This document shows, in pieces, positions 32,916-42,162 of a DNA stretch of 64,000 nt. This DNA comes from Phenylobacterium sp. LH3H17 (GTDB taxonomy: Bacteria > Pseudomonadota > Alphaproteobacteria > Caulobacterales > Caulobacteraceae): NCBI RefSeq assembly GCF_024298925.1, contig NZ_CP101283.1, positions 3,415,001 through 3,479,000 on the forward strand. The letters run 5' to 3'. The position numbers and the translations under genes are program-made. Numbering within the stretch: the first letter of the stretch is position 1; each line of letters begins with the position of its first letter. The notes under the pieces are model-generated. The model was not told the DNA's origin, did not search any database, and saw only the letters and a list, made by a program, of their open reading frames with translations.

Positions 32916-34223
32916 ATGCAACAGAAAGACCAGGCAGGCCTGATCCTGACCGGCGCGAGCCCGATGGCCGCACAATCCTACCGCGAGGCGCTGAGCCTTT
33001 ATCACCGCATGGGTGGCGATCCCTTCATGCTGCTGGAGGAAGCCCTCGCCGACAGCCCCCGCTTCATCATGGCCCATGTGCTCAAGGCCAACCTGATGCT
33101 GGTCGGGACCGATCCCGAGACCATGATGGGCGGGATCGCCGCCCTGGAGACGGCCAAGACCCTGGCCGGCACCGACCGCGAGCGCGGCCACGTGGCCGCC
33201 CTGGCCAGCATCGCCGCCGGCGAGATCCGCGACGCCGGGCGCATACTCGAGGACCTGTCCATCGAGCATCCGCGCGACCTGCAGGCCCTGCAGGCCGGCC
33301 AGCTGATGGACTTCCTGCTGGGCGACTCGCGCATGCTGCGCGACCGCATCGCCCGGGTCCTGCCCCACTGGTCGGACGCCATGCCCGACTATCACGCGGT
33401 GCTGGCCATGCTGGCTTTCGGCCTGGAGGAAAGCGGCTTCTACGGCCGCGCCGAGGCGGCGGGCCGCCGGGCCCTGGAGCTGCAGCCGCTGGACGCCTGG
33501 GCCCAGCACGCCGTGGCTCACGTGATGGAGATGCAGGACCGGCGGGCGGACGGGATCGCGTTCATGCGCCGCGAGAGCACCGGCTGGCAGCAGGACAGCT
33601 ATTTCGCGGTCCACAACTGGTGGCATCTGGCCCTCTTCCACCTGGGTCTGGGCGAAACCGATGAGGTGCTGCGGCTCTATGACGGCCCGATCTATGGCGA
33701 GGCCTCCACCATGGACTTCGACAAGCTGGACGCGGCGGCCATGCTCTGGCGATTGAAACTGCTGGGGGTCGATGTCGGCGACCGCTGGAACCCGCTGGCC
33801 GACGTCTATGAGCAGGGCATCCTCGGCATGTCGGCCTTCTCCGACGCCCACGCCATGATGGCCTTCGTCGGCGCCGGCCGCGCGGAGGGCGTCAAGGCGG
33901 TGCTCGCTGCGCAGGACCAGGCCCTGGCGGCGCCGGGCGACAACGCCGCCATGGTGCGCGATGTCGGCCTGCCCCTGATCCAGGCCATCGCGGCCTTCGA
34001 CGCCGGGGCCTTCGCCACCGCGGCCGATCGGCTGCGCGGGATCCGCAACCGCTCCGGCCGGTTCGGCGGCAGCCACGCCCAGCGCGACCTGATCGACCTG
34101 ACTCTCATCGCCGCGGCGCGGCGGGGCGGCGACGGGCGGCTGGAGAAGGCCCTGCTCGCCGAGCGCGCCAACGCCAGGCCGCTGTCGATCGGCGACGAGG
34201 CGCTGCTCAGCCGCGCGGCCTGA
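32916..34223 (+). CDS. TPR-like protein, TTC38 family
   Basis: A 435-residue cytoplasmic protein of helical repeats. AVAHVMEMQDRRADGIAFM and FAVHNWWHLALFHLGLGET (about residues 195-250) are the histidine- and tryptophan-rich core of the TTC38-like family, whose biochemical role is unknown. AGGAG is five to six bases before the ATG. It is divergent from the TetR gene and convergent with the indolepyruvate oxidoreductase gene, with a strong hairpin between. Confidence 0.75.
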   Translation: MQQKDQAGLILTGASPMAAQSYREALSLYHRMGGDPFMLLEEALADSPRFIMAHVLKANLMLVGTDPETMMGGIAALETAKTLAGTDRERGHVAALASIAAGEIRDAGRILEDLSIEHPRDLQALQAGQLMDFLLGDSRMLRDRIARVLPHWSDAMPDYHAVLAMLAFGLEESGFYGRAEAAGRRALELQPLDAWAQHAVAHVMEMQDRRADGIAFMRRESTGWQQDSYFAVHNWWHLALFHLGLGETDEVLRLYDGPIYGEASTMDFDKLDAAAMLWRLKLLGVDVGDRWNPLADVYEQGILGMSAFSDAHAMMAFVGAGRAEGVKAVLAAQDQALAAPGDNAAMVRDVGLPLIQAIAAFDAGAFATAADRLRGIRNRSGRFGGSHAQRDLIDLTLIAAARRGGDGRLEKALLAERANARPLSIGDEALLSRAA

Positions 34224-34230
34224 GGATGGA

Positions 34231-34253
34231 GGCGGCGGCCTTAAGCCGCCGCC
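34231..34253. terminator. bidirectional hairpin between convergent genes
   Basis: GGCGGCGGC-CTTAA-GCCGCCGCC is a perfect 9-bp stem with a five-base loop, followed by TTCT on the plus strand. It starts after the TTC38-like gene and includes the last codons of the convergent oxidoreductase gene. Confidence 0.6.
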
Positions 34254-37200
34254 TTCTCCCACTCGGCCCACAGCTTGGCCTCATCGGCCTTGGCGACCTT
34301 CACCGAGGCGTCCTTGATGTGGCCGTAGCCGCGGATGGCCTGTGGCACGGCGGCGATCCTGATCGCGGTCGGCAGGGTCTTGGCGGTGAGGCCCGCCAGG
34401 ACCTTGTCGAGACCCGCCTGATAGTCGGCGATCAGGCGCCGTTCCATCCGGCGCTCCTCGGTGTGGCCGAAGATGTCCAAGGCCGTGCCGCGCAGGCCCT
34501 TCATCTTCGCCATGACCGGGAAGCCGTAATCCACCATCCAGCCGCCGAACTGGATCTTCTTCGGCTTGCCGTCCGGCCCCTTGGGCGCGAGCAGCGGCGG
34601 AGAGAGCCAGACCTTGGTCTTGCCGCCCTTGAAGGTCCCTTCGCGCTCGGCGGCGAACCGGCCGTCGGTATAGAGCCGGGCGACCTCGTACTCGTCCTTG
34701 TAGGCCATCAGCTTGTAGAGATTGGTCGCCACCGCGCGCGTCAGAGCCTCGGAGCCGAACATGGCCTCGGCCTTGGCGACCTGCTCCACCCGTTCCAGGT
34801 AAAGCCTGGCGTAGGCGTCGTTCTGGTAGGCGACCAGCTCGCGGCCGCGATGGGCGATCAGGTCGGCCAGCGGCATGGTCTCGGGCGTCGGGACGTCGGC
34901 CTCGGCCGGGCCCCGCGCGGCGGGATCGTGCGCCACCCGCCGGCCCAGTTCGAAGGCCTGGAGATTGGCCTCGGCCTGGACGCCGTTCAGGCGGATCGCG
35001 CGGTAGATGGCCCGCGAGGACAGCGGCACCAGACCCTTCTGCCAGGCGAAGCCGACCATGATCATGTTGGCGTAGATGGCGTCGCCGAAGGTGGTCTCGG
35101 CCAGGTGGTGGGCCGGGCATTCGTCATAGGACCTGGTGGCCGCCTTGATCCGACCCGACATGCTCTTGGAGTCGAAGCGCACGTCGCGGTCGGTGACGAA
35201 ATCGGCGGTGGGCGAGAAGTCCTCGTTGCCGCAGGCCACGGTGCGGTCCTTGGCGTAGAGGGCGAGCGCGTCGGCGCCGGCCGCCGAGAGGATGTCGCAG
35301 GCGATCAGCACGTGGGCGCTGGCCGCCGGGACGCGCCCGCCGACCACGCTGTCCTCGGTCTCGCCGATCCGCACGTGGGAGAAGACCGCCCCACCCTTCT
35401 GGGCGAGGCCCGTCATGTCCACCACCGACGAGGCGCGGCCGTCCACGTGGGCGGCCATGGCCAGGATCGAGGCGACGGTGGTCACGCCCGTGCCGCCGAT
35501 GCCGGTGAAGACGATGTTGCGCACGCCTTCCAGGGGCTCGAAGGTCGGCAGCGGGGTGGAGTCGGCCGTCAGGGCCGGCATCGCCTTGGCGTGGGCGTTC
35601 TCGCCGCCTTCGATGGTGACGAATGAGGGGCAGAAGCCTTCGAGGCAGGAATAGTCGGTGTTGCAGCTCGACTGGTTGATCTTCCGCTTGCGGCCGAACT
35701 CGGTGTTCAGCGGCTCGACGGAGACGCAGTTGGACTTCTTCGAACAGTCGCCGCAGCCCTCGCAGACCAGGGGATTGATGAACACGCGCTTGGTCGCGGT
35801 CTGCATCTTGCCGCGCTTCCGCCGCCGCCGCTTTTCGGTGGCGCAGACCTGGTCATAGAGCATGACCGTGGTGCCGGGCGTGTCGCGCAGCATCTTCTGG
35901 ACTTCGATCAGCTCAGAACGCGGGCGCACGTCCACGCCGGGGGCGAGGTCCTTCACATCGTCGTAGCGATGCGGGTCGTCGGCGACGATCACGGTCCTCG
36001 CCACGCCTTCGGCGGCGAGCTGGCGGGTGATCTGAGCCGGGGTGAAGCCGCTCTCGGCCGCCTGTCCGCCGGTCATGGCCACCGCGTCGTTGAACAGCAG
36101 CTTGTAGGTGACATGGCTGTTGGCGGCGATGGAGGCGCGGATCGCCAGGGAGCCGGAGTGATTGTAGGTGCCATCGCCCAGGTTCACGAACACATGCGGT
36201 TCGGTGGTGAAGGGGGCGGACCCCACCCAGGTCAGGCCCTCGCCGCCCATGTGGCTGTTCAGGTCGGTGGAGGGGTCCGAGAAGCTGGCCATGTAGTGGC
36301 AGCCGATCCCGGCCAGGGCTCGGGAGCCTTCCGGCAGGCGGGTCGAGGTGTTGTGCGGGCAGCCCGAGCAGAAGAACGGCTTGCGCTGCTGCTCCGCCGC
36401 CAGGGTCACGGCGGCCATGGAGGCGGCGGAGACGCGGGAGAGGTAGTCGTGGACCCGCTCCATGTGGGGGCCGGGGGGAAGGCGGTCGGCGATGGCCAGG
36501 GCCACCTCGGCCACGGACAGGGCCCCAAGTTCCGAGAGCAGGGCGTGGCCCTGCTCGTCGGTCTTGCCGACGATCTTCGGCCGCGCATGGGCCGGCAGGT
36601 CGTAGAGGGCGGCGCGGGCCTGGGTCTCGATCAGGGGGCGCTTGTGCTCGACGACCATCATGGTCTCGAGACCGGCGGCGAAGGCGCGCAGGCCGGTCGG
36701 CTCCAGCGGCCAGGGCATGCCGACCTTATAGATGGCGACGCCGAGGTCGGAGGCCTGCTGGCTGGTGATGCCCATGGCCGCGAAGGCCTCGATCACGTCC
36801 TTGTAGGCCTGGCCCTGGCAGACGATGCCCAGGCGCGGCCGGTTCGAGCCCAGCATGACCCGGTCGATGCGATTGGCGCGGGCGAAGGCGAGCGCCGCCG
36901 GGATCTTGAGCGTCCGCAGCCGGCGCTCCTTGTCCAGGGGCTGGTCCTTCAATCGGATGCCGACCCCGCCGGCCGGGAACTTGAAGCTGGCCGGAACCAC
37001 GATCTTGTGGCGGTCCAGTGAGATGTCGATGGTGACGCCGGAATCCATGGTGTCGGCCAGCGCGATCAGACCGACCCAGAGGCCGGAGAACCGCGACATG
37101 GCGATTCCCATCAGGCCGTAGTCCAGCACCTCCTGCACGTCGGCCGGTGACAGCACCGGCATCTCGAAGTCCTGGAAGGCGAACTCCGACTGCGACGGCA

Positions 37201-37663
37201 GGGTGGAGGACTTGCAGGTGTGGTCGTCGCCCGCCACGGCGAGGACGCCGCCCTTCGGCCAGGTGCCGGCGAAGTTGGCGTGCTTGAAGGCGTCGCCCGT
37301 CCGGTCGACGCCGGGGGCCTTGCCGTACCACATGCCGGTGACGCCATCGAACTTGGCGCCAGGGAACAGATTGGCCTGCTGGCTGCCCCAGACGGCCGTG
37401 GCCGCCAGGTCCTCGTTGAGGCCTTCCTTGAAGACCACCTGGGCTTCCTCGAGGAACTTCTTCGCCCGGCCGGCCTGTTGATCCAGGCCGCCAAGCGGGG
37501 AGCCACGGTAGCCCGAGACAAATCCGGCGGTGTTCAGGCCCGCGGCCGCATCAAGGCGCCGCTGGTCCATCATCACCCGGAGGAGAGCCTGGACCCCGGT
37601 GATGAAGACGCGACCATCTTTGAGCAGGAATTTGTCGTCGAGCGTCACATCTGCGTGGCGCAT
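34241..37663 (-). CDS. fused indolepyruvate ferredoxin oxidoreductase (IorA-IorB)
   Basis: This 1140-residue protein joins both subunits. The N-terminal pyrimidine/TPP half starts with GVQALLRVMMDQRRLDAAAG and YRGSPLGGLD; the TPP domain has CSGCPHNTSTRLPEG and ADGTYNHSG-like sequence (LGDGTYNHSGSLAIRA). The ferredoxin-type cysteines CEGCGDCSKKSNC and CNTDYSCLEGFC are at about residues 630-675, and the gamma/IorB domain IVFTGIGGTGVTTVASILA begins near 710. It oxidatively decarboxylates aryl pyruvates to aryl-acetyl-CoA with ferredoxin, or runs in reverse. The fused form is common in proteobacteria. It is divergent from an Lrp-family gene that probably controls it. Confidence 0.9.
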   Translation of the reverse strand: MRHADVTLDDKFLLKDGRVFITGVQALLRVMMDQRRLDAAAGLNTAGFVSGYRGSPLGGLDQQAGRAKKFLEEAQVVFKEGLNEDLAATAVWGSQQANLFPGAKFDGVTGMWYGKAPGVDRTGDAFKHANFAGTWPKGGVLAVAGDDHTCKSSTLPSQSEFAFQDFEMPVLSPADVQEVLDYGLMGIAMSRFSGLWVGLIALADTMDSGVTIDISLDRHKIVVPASFKFPAGGVGIRLKDQPLDKERRLRTLKIPAALAFARANRIDRVMLGSNRPRLGIVCQGQAYKDVIEAFAAMGITSQQASDLGVAIYKVGMPWPLEPTGLRAFAAGLETMMVVEHKRPLIETQARAALYDLPAHARPKIVGKTDEQGHALLSELGALSVAEVALAIADRLPPGPHMERVHDYLSRVSAASMAAVTLAAEQQRKPFFCSGCPHNTSTRLPEGSRALAGIGCHYMASFSDPSTDLNSHMGGEGLTWVGSAPFTTEPHVFVNLGDGTYNHSGSLAIRASIAANSHVTYKLLFNDAVAMTGGQAAESGFTPAQITRQLAAEGVARTVIVADDPHRYDDVKDLAPGVDVRPRSELIEVQKMLRDTPGTTVMLYDQVCATEKRRRRKRGKMQTATKRVFINPLVCEGCGDCSKKSNCVSVEPLNTEFGRKRKINQSSCNTDYSCLEGFCPSFVTIEGGENAHAKAMPALTADSTPLPTFEPLEGVRNIVFTGIGGTGVTTVASILAMAAHVDGRASSVVDMTGLAQKGGAVFSHVRIGETEDSVVGGRVPAASAHVLIACDILSAAGADALALYAKDRTVACGNEDFSPTADFVTDRDVRFDSKSMSGRIKAATRSYDECPAHHLAETTFGDAIYANMIMVGFAWQKGLVPLSSRAIYRAIRLNGVQAEANLQAFELGRRVAHDPAARGPAEADVPTPETMPLADLIAHRGRELVAYQNDAYARLYLERVEQVAKAEAMFGSEALTRAVATNLYKLMAYKDEYEVARLYTDGRFAAEREGTFKGGKTKVWLSPPLLAPKGPDGKPKKIQFGGWMVDYGFPVMAKMKGLRGTALDIFGHTEERRMERRLIADYQAGLDKVLAGLTAKTLPTAIRIAAVPQAIRGYGHIKDASVKVAKADEAKLWAEWEKAAA

Positions 37664-37804
37664 AGCAATATCTTTCCTTTTCGGCTCCCTAGTGCCAATA
37701 GAAGATCATATAAGTGCCATGCAATTGCTTGCTAAAGGCGTGCCCCCCGCCATGGGTTCCGGGGCAAGAATGACGCTCATATGCGCCGTATGAAGGAGGA
37801 AAAC
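37664..37804. promoter_or_regulatory. divergent oxidoreductase / Lrp promoter region
   Basis: The region is AT-richer than the flanks. AGTGCCA occurs twice in direct orientation (37690-37696 and 37712-37718), 22 bases apart, that is on the same helix face, and GCAATTGC (37720-37727) is a perfect palindrome. These are candidate Lrp/AsnC contact points. Confidence 0.4.
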
Positions 37805-38302
37805 TTGTCCGAGGCCCTCGACGCCGTCGATGCCAAGATTCTGGACCTGATCCAGCATGACGCCGGCCTTTCGGTCGCCGAGATCGCAGAACGGGTCGGC
37901 TTGTCCTCCAGCCCGTGCTGGCGGCGCATCAAACGCCTGGAAGATTCAGGCGTCATCCAGCGCCGGGTGACCATCCTGGACCGCGAACTGCTGGGCCTGG
38001 GCTTCGAGGTCTATTGCACCGTCAAGCTGTCGCTGCCGACCAAGGACAACCTCGACGCCTTCGAGACGGCCATCGGCAAGCTGCCGGAAGTGGTTCAGTG
38101 CGCCACCGTCACCGGCGCGGCCGACTACGAACTGCGCATCGTCACCCGCGACATGCACGCCTTCGACGACTTCCTGCGCGAGAAGATCCTGTCGCTGGGC
38201 CTGGTCTCCAATATCGAGAGCCGCATCGTCATCCGCTCGGTGAAGCACACCACCGCCGCGCCCCTCGGACTGATCAGCCCCTATGTGAGCTCGCACGGCT
38301 GA
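37805..38302 (+). CDS. Lrp/AsnC-family regulator
   Basis: A protein of 165 residues. The N-terminal helix-turn-helix is LSVAEIAERVGLSSSPCWRR (about residues 22-41) and the C-terminal RAM domain includes VVQCATVTGAADYELRIVTR, the small-molecule-binding block. The TTG at 37805 has AAGGAGGA five bases upstream, which is better than the ATGs at 37781 and 37790 that lie before or at that site, so it is preferred. It is divergent from the indolepyruvate oxidoreductase gene and probably tunes it to aromatic or branched amino-acid supply. Confidence 0.88.
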   Translation: MSEALDAVDAKILDLIQHDAGLSVAEIAERVGLSSSPCWRRIKRLEDSGVIQRRVTILDRELLGLGFEVYCTVKLSLPTKDNLDAFETAIGKLPEVVQCATVTGAADYELRIVTRDMHAFDDFLREKILSLGLVSNIESRIVIRSVKHTTAAPLGLISPYVSSHG

Positions 38303-38308
38303 CCCGAG

Positions 38309-38326
38309 GGCCCCCTGTCGGGGGCC
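38309..38326. terminator. GC hairpin between Lrp and VIT genes
   Basis: GGCCCCC-TGTC-GGGGGCC forms a perfect 7-bp stem with a four-base loop between two convergent stop codons. It would serve either strand; there is no T-run. Confidence 0.5.
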
Positions 38327-38329
38327 GGC

Positions 38330-39025
38330 TCAGGCCGCGACGCCGAAGATCGCGCCCACGCCGGCGGTGAGCGCCATTGCGAATCCTCCCCAGAAGGTCA
38401 CGCGGACGATCGCTTTCAGCAACGGCGCGCCCCCCGCCCGCGCGCCCACGCCGCCCAGCAGCGCGAGGAACGCGATCGAGGTGGCCGACACGACCGGCAC
38501 GACGATTGGGGACGGGGTCACCATGGCCGCGACGAGCGGCAGCGCCGCGCCGCCGGCGAACATCAGGGCCGAGGTGACGGCCGCTTGAATGGGCCTAGCC
38601 GTCGTCGCGGCCGATATTCCGAGCTCGTCCCGGGCATGGGCGCCCAGCGCATCCTTCGCCATGAGCTGGGTGGCGACTGTCCGTGCGAGTTGCGGCTCGA
38701 CACCGCGATCGGCGTAGATCCGGGTGAGTTCCTGCAATTCCAGCTCAGGCTGAGTGGACAGCTCGGCTGTTTCCCGCGCCAGGTCGGCCTTTTCCGTGTC
38801 GGCTTGGGAGCTGACCGACACATATTCGCCGGCCGCCATGGACATGGCGCCGGCCACCAGGCCGGCCACCCCCGCCACCAGGATCTCGCTGCGCCCCTGG
38901 GAGGCCGCCGCCACCCCAACGATAAGGCTGGCGGTCGAGACGATGCCGTCGTTCGCCCCCAGAACCGCGGCGCGGAGCCAGCCGACTCGCTCGATCAGGT
39001 GAAATTCTCGGTGCAGACGGCTCAT
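38330..39025 (-). CDS. VIT1/CCC1-family metal transporter
   Basis: A 231-residue membrane protein with five hydrophobic segments. HLIERVGWLRAAVLGANDG and GLVAGAMSMAAGEYVSVSSQ are the characteristic blocks of the VIT1/CCC1 family, which moves Fe(II) or Mn(II). The cytosolic metal-binding loop lies around EKADLARETAEL. The start MSRLHREFHLI at 39025 is chosen, since sequence further upstream in frame is not family-like. Direction of transport in bacteria is uncertain. Confidence 0.88.
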   Translation of the reverse strand: MSRLHREFHLIERVGWLRAAVLGANDGIVSTASLIVGVAAASQGRSEILVAGVAGLVAGAMSMAAGEYVSVSSQADTEKADLARETAELSTQPELELQELTRIYADRGVEPQLARTVATQLMAKDALGAHARDELGISAATTARPIQAAVTSALMFAGGAALPLVAAMVTPSPIVVPVVSATSIAFLALLGGVGARAGGAPLLKAIVRVTFWGGFAMALTAGVGAIFGVAA

Positions 39026-39063
39026 CGATCCCCCAACAGCTGGCCGGTGATACGACCGGGTCC

Positions 39064-39615
39064 CTACGTCTTGCGGACCCAGAGCATCCTCTGGAGCGTC
39101 CGATCGCGGTCGAAGACCAGGTGCTTGAGCGCACCGGCAACGTGAAGGGCGACCAGCGGCCAGAAGAGTTTGGTCGCCGCCCCGTGCACTTCCTCGCACA
39201 ACTCATGCAGCCAGGCGACGCGGTTCGGGAACGGACTGGGGATGGAGAAGAGGTCGAACACCTCTAGTGGGCGGGTCGTGGACCAGACGGCCAGCGGGCC
39301 GGTGATGATCAGGACTGCGATCATCGCCAGGAACAGGCCTTGAACCCCCGCGGCGAGAATCCGGAGCCATCGGTTGCGTTCCAGTGGCGCGGGCGAAGGC
39401 TGGGACGCTGACCACAGCAGCCGCGCCGCAAGAAACGTGAACAGCAGGACGCCCACCGACACGTGCAGGTTCTGAGCCGCGAGCTTCTCCGCCCTGTCGG
39501 CGGCTTCCTCCATCTGCTCGCCCAGAAGATAGAGCGCCAGGACAGATGCCGCGCTGATCCAGTGAAGGGTGATGGCCGCCCAGCCATAGGCTGTCTTGGA
39601 ATTCGAGAGGGACAT
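39064..39615 (-). CDS. cytochrome b561-type membrane protein
   Basis: A 183-residue protein with four membrane helices. Histidines in AITLHWISA, QNLHVSVGVLLF, VAWLHELCEEVHGA and PLVALHVAGALKH are placed to bind two haems as in bacterial cytochrome b561. It shuttles electrons between quinone and a periplasmic acceptor such as superoxide. Three in-frame ATGs (39615, 39627, 39630) are possible starts; none has a clean ribosome-binding site. It lies 38 bases upstream of the VIT gene on the same strand, so the two may be co-transcribed. Confidence 0.8.
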   Translation of the reverse strand: MSLSNSKTAYGWAAITLHWISAASVLALYLLGEQMEEAADRAEKLAAQNLHVSVGVLLFTFLAARLLWSASQPSPAPLERNRWLRILAAGVQGLFLAMIAVLIITGPLAVWSTTRPLEVFDLFSIPSPFPNRVAWLHELCEEVHGAATKLFWPLVALHVAGALKHLVFDRDRTLQRMLWVRKT

Positions 39616-39754
39616 ATTCCTAGGCATCATGCCGGAAGCCGCCCGCGCCTTGATCTCGCGCAAATCGGCGTCACCTTGGCGATCCGGGCCTCGGCGCCTT
39701 CTCCGCGCCGCCCCGACCGGGCAATGTCGGTTGGCAGATAGCTGGAGCCCCACC

Positions 39755-40651
39755 ATGATCGACCTTGTCATCGACCAGCGGCGCAAGGACCTGGGCGGGT
39801 TCGAGGTCGGCCGGGTCTTGCCCCATGCCAGGCGGCGGATGGTCGGCCCCTTCATCTTCTTCGACCACATGGGCCCGGCCCGGTTCCAGGCTGGCTTCCC
39901 GGCGAATGTGGACGTGCGGCCGCATCCGCATATCGGGCTGTCGACCCTCTCCTACCTGTTCGAGGGCGAGATGACCCACCGCGACTCGGTGGGCGTCACC
40001 CAGCCGATCCGGCCGGGCGAGGTGAACTGGATGACTGCGGGCTCGGGCATCACCCATTCCGAGCGGTTCGAGACCCTGCGCGCGCAGGGGGGATTGATGA
40101 ACGGCATCCAGGCCTGGATCGCCCTGCCGGTCGAGGATGAGGAGACCGCCCCCAGCTTCGACCATTACGCTCCCGACCTCCTGCCGACCTATGAGGCGAA
40201 CGGGATGTGGGCGCGCCTGATCGCCGGCCAGGCGTTTGGCGCGAGTTCGCCCGTCAAGACCCACTCGCCGATGTTCTACGTCCACTGGGCGCTGAAGCCC
40301 GGCGCCCAGGCGGAGCTGCCGGCGGAATATCCCGAGCGCGCGGCCTATGTGGCCCAGGGCCTGGTCGAGGTCGACGGACGCCAGTACCACGAGGGCCAGA
40401 TGCTGGTGTTCGAGCCCGGCCGGCCGGTGCTGTTCACCGCGGTCAACGACGCCATCGTCATGCTGCTGGGCGGCGAGCCGATCGGGCCGCGGTTCATCGA
40501 CTGGAACTTCGTATCCTCGTCCAAGGATCGCATCGAGCAGGCCAAGTCCGACTGGCGCGCCGGACGGATGAAGCTGCCCGACGCCGACCACGACGAGTTC
40601 ATTGCCCTGCCCGACGAACCGCCGCCGGCCCAGGCGAACCCGATGTCGTGA
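39755..40651 (+). CDS. pirin family protein
   Basis: A 298-residue bicupin. The metal-binding block VDVRPHPHIGLSTLSYLFEG and HRDSVG near residues 50-80, then TAGSGITHSERFE, are typical of pirins. Bacterial pirins bind iron and some act as quercetin dioxygenases or as regulators. The start at 39755 has CTGGAG about eight bases upstream. It is followed after 75 bases by a glutathione S-transferase gene in the same direction. Confidence 0.88.
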   Translation: MIDLVIDQRRKDLGGFEVGRVLPHARRRMVGPFIFFDHMGPARFQAGFPANVDVRPHPHIGLSTLSYLFEGEMTHRDSVGVTQPIRPGEVNWMTAGSGITHSERFETLRAQGGLMNGIQAWIALPVEDEETAPSFDHYAPDLLPTYEANGMWARLIAGQAFGASSPVKTHSPMFYVHWALKPGAQAELPAEYPERAAYVAQGLVEVDGRQYHEGQMLVFEPGRPVLFTAVNDAIVMLLGGEPIGPRFIDWNFVSSSKDRIEQAKSDWRAGRMKLPDADHDEFIALPDEPPPAQANPMS

Positions 40652-40726
40652 GACGGCGGAAAGGGGCTTGAACGCCCTGGGGTAAGCTTGCTTTGAATGC
40701 GGCCAACCAGATCCTGGGAGGACAGC

Positions 40727-41344
40727 ATGAAACTCTACTCTTCCATCGGCCCCAATCCGGCCGTCGTGGCGATGTTCCTGGCCGAGAAGGGCGTCACCCT
40801 CGACACGGTCAAGGTCGACATCATGGCCGGCGAGAACCGCCAGGCTCCCTACATGGAAAAGAACCCGGCGGGCCAGTCGCCCTGCCTGGAGATGGACGGC
40901 GGCGGCCATCTGTCCGAGATCATCCCGATCTGCGAATACCTGGAAGAAAAGTTCCCCACCCCGCCGCTGATCGGTACGACGCCGGAAGAGCGCGCGGAGA
41001 CCCGCATGTGGCTGCGTCGCATCGACCTCAATATCTGCGAACCGCTCGCCAACGGCTTCCGCTACGCCGAGGGCCTGCCCCTGTTCCAGAGCCGCATGCG
41101 GACCATCCCCCACGCTGCGGCCGACTTCAAGGAACTGGCCCAGGAGAAGCTGACCTGGCTTGACGGTCTGATGAGCGGCAAGACCTGGGTGGCTGGCGAG
41201 CGCTTCACCCTGGCCGACATCCTGCTGTTCTGCTTCGTGGAGTTCGGCGCCACGGTCGGCCAGCCGCTCAACCCCGACAATAAGAACATCGTCGCCTGGA
41301 TGGAGCGGGTGAAGGCGCGGACGCCGGCCAAGACGCCGGCGTAG
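40727..41344 (+). CDS. glutathione S-transferase
   Basis: A 205-residue GST. The thioredoxin-like domain runs MKLYSSIGPNPAVVAMFLAE, with NPAGQSPCLEMDGG providing the cis-Pro and HLSEIIPICEYLEE the Glu/Ser glutathione contact. The helical domain contains FTLADILLFCFVEFG, the N-capping box of the family. The start at 40727 has GGGAGGA five bases upstream. The class is not clear; many such proteins in this group are stress-related. Confidence 0.88.
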   Translation: MKLYSSIGPNPAVVAMFLAEKGVTLDTVKVDIMAGENRQAPYMEKNPAGQSPCLEMDGGGHLSEIIPICEYLEEKFPTPPLIGTTPEERAETRMWLRRIDLNICEPLANGFRYAEGLPLFQSRMRTIPHAAADFKELAQEKLTWLDGLMSGKTWVAGERFTLADILLFCFVEFGATVGQPLNPDNKNIVAWMERVKARTPAKTPA

Positions 41345-41359
41345 CACCGAGGTTCTAGA

Positions 41360-41501
41360 TCCTCCCCCAGCGCGCAGCGCGATTTGGGGGAGGTGGCGCG
41401 TCGCCCTCTTCGGCGACGTGACGGAGGGGGCTGAAGCTCGCGAGCAAGAGTCAAGGTCCCCTCGGTCAGCTTCGCCGACTGCTCCCCCAGGAGGGGGAGC
41501 A
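41360..41501. repeat. intergenic palindromic repeat, copy 1
   Basis: A 142-base element between the GST and pgsA genes. It starts with TCCTCCCCCAGCGCG and ends in CTCCCCCAGGAGGGGGAGCA, with internal CGGAGGGGGCTGAAGC. It aligns along most of its length with the reverse complement of 51947-52084. It contains several stems (for example CTCCCCC/GGGGGAG) and probably also terminates transcription from both sides. Confidence 0.75.
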
Positions 41502-41512
41502 TCCTTTGGGTG

Positions 41513-42139
41513 TCAGGCTTGAGCGCTCAACGCCTTGCGCGTCTGTTCCCAGTACTGGGCGCCGGTGATGAGAGTGACAACCGTGGCCACCCACATCAGG
41601 GTGTGGGCGAACAGCGTCACCGGACTCTGGATGGCCGGATCGGCGGGCAGATCGAACGCGGCCCATGACGACGACAGCATCTCGGCGGCCAGCGCCGTGA
41701 GCTGCAGCGTGGTCTTCCATTTGGCGAGCAGGGTGACCGGCAGCTTCACTCCCTTGCCGGCGCCCACTTCGCGCAGGGCGCTGACCGTGAATTCGCGGAA
41801 CAGCATCAGCCCCGCCGGCAGCACCACCATCGGCTGACCCCCCAGGGCCAGCAGGCCCAGGATCGCGCCGCAGACCAGCACCTTGTCGCCGATCGGGTCG
41901 AGGATCGCGCCCCAGACGCTGACGGCGTCCAGCTTGCGCGCCAGCCAGCCGTCGAAGAAGTCGGTGACCGCGGCGATCACGAACGACCAGAAGGCCCAAC
42001 GCTGCAGGCCGAACTGCATCTCGGGCGTCAGGCGCTCGCTGACATAGGGCACGGCGCCCGCCGCCGCGGCCAGGGCCAGGAAGACGAACAGGGTGAGGAC
42101 CAGCCGCAGCGAGGTCAGGATATTGGGAAGGGCTTTCAT
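41513..42139 (-). CDS. pgsA: CDP-diacylglycerol-glycerol-3-phosphate 3-phosphatidyltransferase
   Basis: A 208-residue membrane enzyme. It carries the CDP-alcohol phosphotransferase signature D-G-x2-A-R-x8-G-x3-D-x3-D as FFDGWLARKLDAVSVWGAIL followed by DPIGDK (about residues 61-86). It makes phosphatidylglycerol phosphate for phosphatidylglycerol and cardiolipin. The N-terminus LPNILTSLRLVLT is typical of PgsA. It is followed upstream by a small secreted protein and uvrC on the same strand; a uvrC-pgsA neighbourhood is common in bacteria. Confidence 0.92.
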   Translation of the reverse strand: MKALPNILTSLRLVLTLFVFLALAAAAGAVPYVSERLTPEMQFGLQRWAFWSFVIAAVTDFFDGWLARKLDAVSVWGAILDPIGDKVLVCGAILGLLALGGQPMVVLPAGLMLFREFTVSALREVGAGKGVKLPVTLLAKWKTTLQLTALAAEMLSSSWAAFDLPADPAIQSPVTLFAHTLMWVATVVTLITGAQYWEQTRKALSAQA

Positions 42140-42162
42140 GTCGGTCCTAGGGCGCGCGTGAC

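Noticed and set aside
32430-34271. Minus-strand open frame across the TTC38-like and TetR genes
   Set aside because: Covers two genes in the wrong frame with repetitive Gly/Gln/His composition; not a protein-like sequence.
38309-38326. Rho-independent terminator with U-tract
   Set aside because: The stem is strong but no T-run follows on either strand, so only a hairpin is reported.
41345-41512. CRISPR-like repeats in the palindromic intergenic element
   Set aside because: There is a single copy of each arm, no regularly spaced repeats with unique spacers and no cas genes.
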